Shown piece after piece: positions 1-4,424 of a stretch of DNA of 5,172 nt. Under the pieces are notes generated by a model. That model saw only the letters and a list, made by a program, of their open reading frames with translations. It ran no database searches and was not told the origin of the DNA. Position numbers and translations under genes: made by a program. Every line of letters begins with the position of its first letter. Within the stretch, counting starts at the first letter, position 1. The DNA is taken from the NCBI GenBank assembly GCA_903953195.1, contig CAJBIS010000223.1, positions 1 to 5,172 on the forward strand, written 5' to 3'. Source of the stretch: an uncultured Actinomycetes bacterium. Lineage in GTDB: Bacteria > Actinomycetota > Acidimicrobiia > Acidimicrobiales > Microtrichaceae.

Positions 1-885
1 GTCCGACGGCTCGTCTGGACCGCTGTCGGCCGCGGTCGACGCCGTGGCCGTCGTCGGCTCGGAGCCGCCCGTGGCCGGCAGCACATCGGGGTCATCGCCC
101 GGGTCCAGTTCGCCGGCGCGGCGGCTCCGGCGCCACAGGAAGATCCGCCCGATGAGGATGCTGGCCTCGAAGAACAGGTACATCGGGACGGCGAGTGCCA
201 GCATCGAGATCGGATCGCCGCTCGGGGTGATGCCGGCGGCGACGATCGTGATGATGACGATCGTCTGACGACGCCAACTCGCCAACTGCTTCGGGGTGAC
301 GACGCCGACCATCTGCAGCGCGACGACGAGCACCGGGAACTGGAACCCGACACCGAAGGCCAACATCATGAACATCGAGAACTTCACGAAGTTCCCGATG
401 CCCGAGCGGATCTCCACGTCCGGCCCACCGAGGGTCACCAGGAACTGCACGGCCTTGTCCAACGTCACGTACGCGACGAGTGCCCCGAGGACGAACAGGA
501 CCAGGCTCGACATCGTGAACGCCATCGCGTAGCGGCGCTCCCGCTTGTAGAGGCCCGGTGCGATGAACCGCCACAGCTGCCAGAGGATGATCGGCATCGC
601 CAGGAACAACGCGCCGTAGCCCGCGATCTTCAGACGCAGCGTGAACGGTTCGAGCAGGTTGGTCTCGAGGAACTTGCAGCTCGCCTCGGGCTCGACGTTC
701 CGCAGTGCGTCGCAGTACGGCTTGTTCAGGATCTCCGTGATCCACGGGTACAGGAACCACGCGGGGATCATGGCCAGCACGATCGTGCCGACGCAGATGA
801 GCAACCTCGTCCGCAGCTCGGCGAGGTGGTCGGTCAACGACATGTGGCCGGAGTCGCGTTCGGCCCCCTTCAGGATCGATCCCAC
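1..885 (-). CDS. tatC: Sec-independent protein translocase TatC, 3' end beyond left edge
   Basis: TatC is the membrane receptor that binds twin-arginine signal peptides and, with TatB and TatA, exports folded proteins. The 295 visible residues show the family order: MSLTDHLAELRTRLL (residues 15-29) with the signal-binding Glu at 23, an external loop with Cys58 and Cys70, GLYKRERR (111-118) with the second signal-binding Glu at 116, TPSGDP (220-225), and six hydrophobic spans ending near residue 250. A Pro/Thr/Asp-rich cytoplasmic tail follows and is still open at the window edge. I chose GTG at 885, three bases after the tatB stop, because a GGAG lies 11 bases upstream and actinobacterial TatC proteins usually carry a short extension before MSL. 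ATG at 843 is the alternative, but its nearest purine-rich site is about 20 bases away. The family's usual membrane Glu in the GFEFP-type segment is Gln182 here. Identification is firm; the exact start is not. Confidence 0.96.
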   Translation of the reverse strand, partial: MGSILKGAERDSGHMSLTDHLAELRTRLLICVGTIVLAMIPAWFLYPWITEILNKPYCDALRNVEPEASCKFLETNLLEPFTLRLKIAGYGALFLAMPIILWQLWRFIAPGLYKRERRYAMAFTMSSLVLFVLGALVAYVTLDKAVQFLVTLGGPDVEIRSGIGNFVKFSMFMMLAFGVGFQFPVLVVALQMVGVVTPKQLASWRRQTIVIITIVAAGITPSGDPISMLALAVPMYLFFEASILIGRIFLWRRSRRAGELDPGDDPDVLPATGGSEPTTATASTAADSGPDEPSD

Positions 886-888
886 CGA

Positions 889-1443
889 TCAGCCGGCTCC
901 GGGTTCGACCGCCGAGGAGGTCGTGTCGTCCCGGGTCGTGTCATCCGGGGTCGTGTCATCCGGGGTCGTGTCGTCCCGGGTCGCGACCTCCGGGGCCGTG
1001 ACCTCCGGGGGTGTGGCGTCTGGCAGTGGTTCGGTCGGCAGTGGTTCGGTCGGCTCTGATGGCGCGGCGGCCTCGACCTGAGGCTTCTCCTCGGTCGGCT
1101 CGACGGACCCGGCGGCAGCAGCAGCGTTGCGCTCGGCCTCCTCGGCCTGGCTGCGGGCCTCGGCCTCGGCCTCGAGTGCGTACTCGGCGAGCTTCTGGCG
1201 TGGTCGGGCCGCGAACTCGCCGAGCTCACGGATCGACTGCATCGCCGGATCGTCGATGACGTCCTGAACCTGCGACTGCATGCCCGAGGTCATGGTCCGC
1301 AGACGGTGGATGCCCTTGCCGATGCTCCGAGCCGCGTCCGGCAGTCGCTCGGGTCCGAGGACGACGAGCGCGGCGAGCACGATCAGCAGGATCTCCCCGC
1401 CGCCGAAGTTCTGAAGGAAGCCGGTCAGGCCGCTCCCGGCCAT
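889..1443 (-). CDS. tatB: Twin-arginine translocase subunit TatB (TatA/TatB family)
   Basis: This 184-residue protein has a TatA/B fold: a short N-terminus, one hydrophobic span (about 14-30) with a conserved Glu17, the hinge motif LGPERLP (29-35), an amphipathic helix (about 36-60), then a charged Ala/Glu-rich helical stretch (about 85-120) and a disordered Pro/Thr/Asp tail. The Leu-Gly-Pro hinge points to TatB; TatA usually has Phe-Gly there. TatB joins TatC to form the signal-peptide receptor. The ATG at 1443 is fixed by an in-frame TAG four codons upstream. It has no Shine-Dalgarno site, but a TAGCAT box ends six bases before it, so the mRNA may be leaderless. The first eight or nine residues are longer than in typical TatB proteins. 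tatC follows three bases after the stop and in the same frame. The tail (131-175) is encoded by 15-bp repeats. No separate tatA is seen in this window, so a dual TatA/B role cannot be excluded. Confidence 0.92.
   Translation of the reverse strand: MAGSGLTGFLQNFGGGEILLIVLAALVVLGPERLPDAARSIGKGIHRLRTMTSGMQSQVQDVIDDPAMQSIRELGEFAARPRQKLAEYALEAEAEARSQAEEAERNAAAAAGSVEPTEEKPQVEAAAPSEPTEPLPTEPLPDATPPEVTAPEVATRDDTTPDDTTPDDTTRDDTTSSAVEPGAG
919..1053 (-). repeat. 15-bp tandem repeats inside the tatB tail
   Basis: Nine consecutive 15-bp units lie in frame in tatB. Units at 919-933, 934-948, 949-963 and 964-978 are near-identical (934-948 and 949-963 are exact copies) and each encodes [P/R]DDTT. Units at 979-993, 994-1008 and 1009-1023 are diverged and encode PEVAT, PEVTA and PDATP. 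Units at 1024-1038 and 1039-1053 are exact copies of each other and encode PTEPL. Because the unit is five codons, gain or loss of copies keeps the frame and only changes the length of the acidic, probably disordered tail. Confidence 0.9.
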
Positions 1444-1449
1444 GCCGGC

Positions 1450-1455
1450 ATGCTA
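1450..1455 (-). promoter_or_regulatory. Candidate -10 box (TAGCAT) for a leaderless tatB transcript
   Basis: On the minus strand TAGCAT fits the actinobacterial -10 pattern TANNNT and is followed by exactly six bases before the tatB ATG. That spacing would place transcription initiation on the A of the start codon. Its first three bases are also the TAG stop of the upstream small gene. A TTGACG lies 14 bases upstream, which is short for a -35. The lack of any Shine-Dalgarno site before tatB supports leaderless initiation. This is a pattern match only. Confidence 0.45.
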
Positions 1456-1638
1456 CCGGGCGAGGCGACCGTCAACCGCAGCGCGCAGCTCACGGCTCTG
1501 GTGGTGCAGTTCCCGGGTCGAGGTGCCGAGCGGAGCCAGCTGCGCCGATGCCGCCGCCACCCGACCGGCCGCCCAGTACAGGGCGACCACGCCGATGGCC
1601 GTGGCCAACAGGCAGCCGAGTGCGACCGCCAGGGTCAC
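1453..1638 (-). CDS. Small single-span membrane protein, unrecognised
   Basis: I do not recognise this 61-residue protein. It starts MTLAVALGCLLATAIG and has one clear hydrophobic span (about residues 2-24, with Tyr21-Trp22 near the end), then Arg26 and a polar, partly helical tail containing five more Arg residues, ending RLAR. The absence of positive charge before the span and its presence after it suggest N-out/C-in orientation. Cys9 follows ALG, which is a poor lipobox, so I do not call it a lipoprotein. The GTG start overlaps the TGA stop of the zinc-ribbon gene as GTGA and has no Shine-Dalgarno site, so translation is probably coupled to that gene. Its stop lies nine bases before the tatB start. 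The overlap, the clean hydrophobic span and the tight fit between two genes are the case for it being real; a longer upstream start would read through the zinc-ribbon gene in another frame and is unlikely. Confidence 0.6.
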   Translation of the reverse strand: MTLAVALGCLLATAIGVVALYWAAGRVAAASAQLAPLGTSTRELHHQSRELRAAVDGRLAR

Positions 1639-1967
1639 AGGCCGGGCGTCATGGACGCCAGGGTCTCGAACCAGTCGGCCGACTCGAGCAGGTCGTGGAA
1701 GTCGAGCACGTCGTCGTGGGTGATGGCCCCACCGTGGTGCGCCTCGTGGAGCTCGGCGGGCATGTGCCACTCGGTGCAGGGCACCCCGGCGGCCAGGAGC
1801 ACGTCGACGACGTGGTCCTCGGCGGGCCGGACCTCAACCATCCGGCAGACCGGGCAGCGGAAGATGTAGGTGGACGATCCCGTGTCCTCGCAGAGGCGAA
1901 CCTGGAGGTCCTTCGACCGGAGTTCCACGTCGCCGCAGTCGCTGCAAGTTGCTCGGATGAGTGCCAT
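1635..1967 (-). CDS. Small zinc-ribbon-like protein, unknown function
   Basis: This 110-residue protein has two CxxC pairs: Cys8-Ser-Asp-Cys11 near the N-terminus and Cys38-Pro-Val-Cys41, 26 residues later, with beta-prone sequence between them. That spacing is what a four-cysteine zinc ribbon needs. The C-terminal half (about 50-104) is helical, acidic and His-rich (His52, 68, 74, 77, 78, 84, 91) and has no metal or catalytic motif that I can name. There is no signal peptide or membrane span, so it is probably cytoplasmic. The ATG is supported by GGAG seven bases upstream; an upstream extension would lack a good site. Its stop overlaps the start of the small membrane gene. Zinc ribbons of this kind often touch nucleic acids or proteins, but no function is assigned. 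The coding call is firm, the role unknown. Confidence 0.8.
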   Translation of the reverse strand: MALIRATCSDCGDVELRSKDLQVRLCEDTGSSTYIFRCPVCRMVEVRPAEDHVVDVLLAAGVPCTEWHMPAELHEAHHGGAITHDDVLDFHDLLESADWFETLASMTPGL

Positions 1968-2077
1968 GTCGGTGCTCCGTTTCCTTCGTGCCCGCAAGGT
2001 GTCGGACCGAAGTTGCGCAGGGTTGACAAAAAACTCGGATTTCCTGTGCGACCGGGTCCGCAGTGCAGACTGGCCGC
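1968..2077. promoter_or_regulatory. Divergent intergenic region between zinc-ribbon gene and phosphodiesterase gene
   Basis: These 110 bases must hold the promoters of both divergent genes. Near the middle is the most AT-rich stretch of the region, around 2023-2043. It contains a perfect TTGACA at 2023-2028 on the plus strand, which reads TTGTCA on the minus strand just after a run of T. No good -10 sits 16-18 bases from it in either direction. On the minus strand GGAG (1978-1975) is the ribosome binding site of the zinc-ribbon gene. On the plus strand CAGACT (2066-2071), six bases before the phosphodiesterase ATG, is a weak match to a leaderless -10. Confidence 0.4.
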
Positions 2078-2794
2078 ATGCAGAGTGTATCCGGACGACC
2101 ACTCCCCGCGGTGCTCTTCGCGCATCGTGGCGCCCGGGCGCATGCCCCGGAGAACACGCTCGAGGCGTTCGAACTGGCGGTTCGCCTGGGGGCAACGGGA
2201 CTCGAGAGCGACGTGTGGATCACCGCGGACGGTGAGGCCGTGCTCGATCACGACGGTGTCGTCGGTTCCCGGCTCCGCCGTCGACCGATCGCCCAGGTGG
2301 ACCGGAGCGCACTCCCCGACCACATTCCGACCCTCGCGGCCCTCTACGAGTCCTGCGGGCCCGATCTGCCGGTGTCGCTCGACGTGAAGGACGCCGCCGC
2401 GTTCGATCGTGTCGTCGAGGTGGCCCGCACCCACGGGGCCGCTGCGGGGCTGTGGCTGTGTCACGAGGACCTCGACGTCCTCGCCGGCTGGCGCGACGCC
2501 GCCCCCGAGGCCGTGCTGGTCCACTCGACGTTCGTCGGCCACCTCCCGGCGGGACCGGAACGTCACGCCGCCGACCTCCGGGCCGCTCGGATCGACGCCG
2601 TCAACCTGCATCACAGCGAGTGGAACGCCGGTCGGGTGGCCCTCTACCGCCGGTTCCAGCGTCGGGTGCTGGGGTGGGACGCCCAGCACGCCCGGGTGAT
2701 CCGGAGCCTGCTCGAACTCGGGGTCGACGGGCTCTACTCCGATCACGTGGACCGGATGGTCGACGTGGCCTCGGGCCGCGATCCCGTGGAGTGA
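2078..2794 (+). CDS. Glycerophosphodiester phosphodiesterase family protein
   Basis: Enzymes of this family hydrolyse glycerophosphodiesters to glycerol-3-phosphate and an alcohol, using a metal-bound TIM barrel. Visible hallmarks are AHRGARAHAPENT (residues 15-27) with catalytic His16-Arg17, LESDVWITADG (42-52) with metal-binding Glu43 and Asp45, His58 in the LDHD motif as the second catalytic His, and SLDVK (100-104), where the metal-binding Glu of the usual IEIK-type motif is Asp102. The C-terminal VDGLYSDHVDRMVD matches the family's closing strand. There is no signal peptide, so it is probably cytoplasmic. At 238 residues it is a normal, complete single-domain member. I chose ATG at 2078; GTG at 2063 would add five residues, and neither start has a Shine-Dalgarno site. 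It stands alone on the plus strand, divergent from the zinc-ribbon gene and convergent with lepB. The family is sure, the physiological substrate is not. Confidence 0.93.
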   Translation: MQSVSGRPLPAVLFAHRGARAHAPENTLEAFELAVRLGATGLESDVWITADGEAVLDHDGVVGSRLRRRPIAQVDRSALPDHIPTLAALYESCGPDLPVSLDVKDAAAFDRVVEVARTHGAAAGLWLCHEDLDVLAGWRDAAPEAVLVHSTFVGHLPAGPERHAADLRAARIDAVNLHHSEWNAGRVALYRRFQRRVLGWDAQHARVIRSLLELGVDGLYSDHVDRMVDVASGRDPVE

Positions 2795-2813
2795 GCGGAC
2801 GACTCGTCGGACC

Positions 2814-3362
2814 TCAGAGACCCGAGAACTGACTCGGTGGCCACATGATGACGAACGCCCGTCCGACGATGGACGTCTGCGACACCGGACCGAACACCCG
2901 ACTGTCACTCGAGTTGTTGCGGTTGTCCCCCATCACCCAGACGGTGTCGGCCGGGATGGTCACGGGCTGTTCGATGCCGGTGGTGGTCGATCCCGGCTTC
3001 AGGTAGGGCTCGTCGAGCGGCTCGCCGTTGCGCAGCACCTTGCCGTCCACGGTCTGGAGGGTGTCGCCGGGCAGACCGATGACCCGCTTGATGAGATCCT
3101 CGGGCTCCTGGGCTCCGCCCGGGAGACCCTCCGGTCGGTCGAAGACGATCACATCGCCGGGGTTGACGTCGTGCAGGCGGTAGCTGAGCTTGTTAACCAT
3201 CACCCGGTCGCCGATCAACAGCGTGTCCTCCATCGAGGCCGACGGGATCCGGAACGCCTGCACGAGGAACGTCTTGACCAGCAGCGCCACGACGATGGCG
3301 CCGACGACGATCGCCACCCACTCCGCCAGGTTCCGCAGGCCGGCGGTGCGGTTCGTGCTCAC
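2814..3362 (-). CDS. lepB: Signal peptidase I
   Basis: Signal peptidase I cleaves signal peptides from Sec and many Tat substrates on the outer face of the membrane with a Ser/Lys dyad. Counting from the GTG at 3362, this 182-residue protein has one N-terminal membrane anchor (about 15-33), box B FRIPSASMEDTL with nucleophile Ser43, LIKRVIGLPGD with general base Lys92, and the closing box GDNRNNSSDSR (145-155). The length fits Gram-positive type enzymes. Two GTG starts are possible: 3371, which adds three residues, and 3362. I prefer 3362 because a short leader ORF ends on it as GTGA and GGTGG lies five bases upstream. A candidate promoter lies in the 37-base gap after pafC, so it may be transcribed alone or from the paf operon. 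It ends 19 bases from the convergent phosphodiesterase gene, with no clear terminator hairpin between them. Its nearness to tatBC is functionally apt. Confidence 0.96.
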   Translation of the reverse strand: MSTNRTAGLRNLAEWVAIVVGAIVVALLVKTFLVQAFRIPSASMEDTLLIGDRVMVNKLSYRLHDVNPGDVIVFDRPEGLPGGAQEPEDLIKRVIGLPGDTLQTVDGKVLRNGEPLDEPYLKPGSTTTGIEQPVTIPADTVWVMGDNRNNSSDSRVFGPVSQTSIVGRAFVIMWPPSQFSGL

Positions 3363-3400
3363 CGAGCCCACCGGCGGCGCATCGTCGGTGCGTCAGTCAT
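3359..3400 (-). CDS. Possible 13-codon leader ORF coupled to lepB
   Basis: An ATG at 3400 opens a frame of 13 codons (MTDAPTMRRRWAR) whose TGA overlaps the lepB GTG as GTGA. A TANNNT box lies eight bases before it. It could serve only to bring ribosomes to the weak lepB start. An alternative reading is that it is the true lepB N-terminus moved out of frame by one base: the lepB frame just upstream reads TDDAPPVGSVS, which resembles the start of this peptide. The sequence cannot decide between the two. Confidence 0.3.
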   Translation of the reverse strand: MTDAPTMRRRWAR

Positions 3401-3408
3401 GGAGGAGC

Positions 3409-3414
3409 ACGCTA
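3409..3414 (-). promoter_or_regulatory. Candidate -10 box (TAGCGT) for lepB
   Basis: On the minus strand TAGCGT matches TANNNT and lies in the short gap between the pafC stop and lepB, eight bases before the ATG at 3400. This would give a nearly leaderless transcript beginning with the short leader ORF. No convincing -35 is seen at 16-18 bases. The layout resembles the box before tatB. Confidence 0.35.
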
Positions 3415-3437
3415 CCGGCCCGACGATCGGACGGCGG

Positions 3438-4424
3438 TCATCGGTAGCGGCTGATCAGCCGACGAGCGGCCTCGGCGCGGACCGTGTCGAGCGATGCTCC
3501 CGACACGGCGTCGCGGGCCTCGGTCGCCGGGTCGAGCCGGAGGAGCAGCCGTTCCAGCCACGGCAGCGCGCTGATGTTGAGCACCACGCGCGACCGACCG
3601 TCGTCGAGCTCCTCGGTGCTCACCGTCGGGTACTGGGACGCCACCCACGAGTCCTGCGGCTGCAGGACCAGCTCGACCTGCTGCGACTCGCCGAAGTCGA
3701 AGGCGTCGACCATCGGGCCCACCGGATGTTCGATCGGGGTCTCGGTCTCGGTGGCGTCACGCATCCGGTCGAGGCGGAAGAGCCGCACGGCGTCGACCTC
3801 GAGACAGTGGGCCTGCAGGTACCAGTAGCCGTCGCGTGAGGTCAGCAGGTGGGGCTCCACCGTGCGCTGCGTGACGGCGTCACGGGCGAACGAGTGGTAC
3901 TGCAGGTCCAGCCGGACGCCGCGATCGACGGCGCGCCGCACCGTGCTCAGCACGGCGGGGTCGGCGGAGCCCAGCTGGACGTCGAGCACGTCGCCGCCGC
4001 CCGGACCGACCGCCGCCGCCAGCTTCGCCAGCGCGGAACGCAGGGTCTCATCGGCCTGGTGTCCGCTCACCAGTGCCTGACCGGCCGCCAGGATCGATAG
4101 GGCCTCATCGCTGGTCAGTCGGAGCGGTCGGCGGAACCAGTCCCCCAGCTCGACCGACACCCAGCTCGCGTGCTCGGCGGCGTCGTCGCTCTCCACGTCC
4201 GCGCCGTCGTCGTCGGTGTAGAGGACCGTGACCATCACATCGGGCGTGAACGGGTGCACCCCGACGTTGAAGAACAACAGGTTGAGGTCGTCGACCAGCT
4301 CCGCCCTCGTCAGCTGGAAGCGCTCGCAGATCTGGTCGAGCTCGACGCCGTCGGCGTCCACGAGCCACGGCACGACGCTCATGATCCGTTCCGCACGCTC
4401 AGCGGCGGTGAGTCGATCGCTCAT
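3438..4424 (-). CDS. pafC: WYL-domain transcription regulator PafC
   Basis: PafC pairs with PafB to form the transcription activator that drives the LexA/RecA-independent DNA-damage response described in mycobacteria. This 328-residue protein has an N-terminal winged-helix region (about 8-70, including DLNLLFF), a helical linker (about 100-140), a WYL domain (about 155-225) with LDLQYHS, the signature RDGYWYL (Trp201-Tyr202-Leu203) and the Arg-rich VRLFRLDRMRD, and a C-terminal extension (about 245-328). The domain order and length are those of a full PafC. It starts at ATG 4424, overlapping the pafB stop as ATGA, so the two are surely co-transcribed and translationally coupled; a weak GGTGG sits four bases upstream. 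WYL regulators also control other processes, but the tandem arrangement and the nearby tat genes make PafC the best call. The WYL ligand-binding residues look intact. Confidence 0.9.
   Translation of the reverse strand: MSDRLTAAERAERIMSVVPWLVDADGVELDQICERFQLTRAELVDDLNLLFFNVGVHPFTPDVMVTVLYTDDDGADVESDDAAEHASWVSVELGDWFRRPLRLTSDEALSILAAGQALVSGHQADETLRSALAKLAAAVGPGGGDVLDVQLGSADPAVLSTVRRAVDRGVRLDLQYHSFARDAVTQRTVEPHLLTSRDGYWYLQAHCLEVDAVRLFRLDRMRDATETETPIEHPVGPMVDAFDFGESQQVELVLQPQDSWVASQYPTVSTEELDDGRSRVVLNISALPWLERLLLRLDPATEARDAVSGASLDTVRAEAARRLISRYR

Noticed and set aside
92..760. A 222-codon minus-strand frame within tatC.
   Set aside because: It is a shifted shadow of tatC, rich in Arg and Pro, while the tatC frame shows all family motifs and membrane spans.
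919..1053. The tandem repeats as a CRISPR array or regulatory iterons.
   Set aside because: There are no spacers, the unit is 15 bp in frame with tatB, and the encoded tail is typical of a disordered extension.
2019..2043. A PafBC-responsive promoter (TTGTCRGTG-type motif) before the zinc-ribbon gene on the minus strand.
   Set aside because: Only TTGTCA matches; the following GTG is ACC and no TANNNT lies eight bases further on.
1548..2387. A 279-codon plus-strand frame across the zinc-ribbon gene and the divergent promoter region.
   Set aside because: It crosses a gene with a good ribosome site and CxxC pairs on the other strand, and its sequence is low-complexity with no domain.
2795..2813. 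A bidirectional terminator between the convergent phosphodiesterase and lepB genes.
   Set aside because: Only a four-pair stem (GACG/CGTC with a three-base loop) can be drawn, without a T run on either side.
1649..2908. A 419-codon open frame on the minus strand running antisense to the phosphodiesterase gene.
   Set aside because: It has an Arg/Pro/Ser-rich composition with no recognisable domain, and the plus-strand frame clearly encodes a conserved enzyme. Long antisense frames are expected at this GC content.
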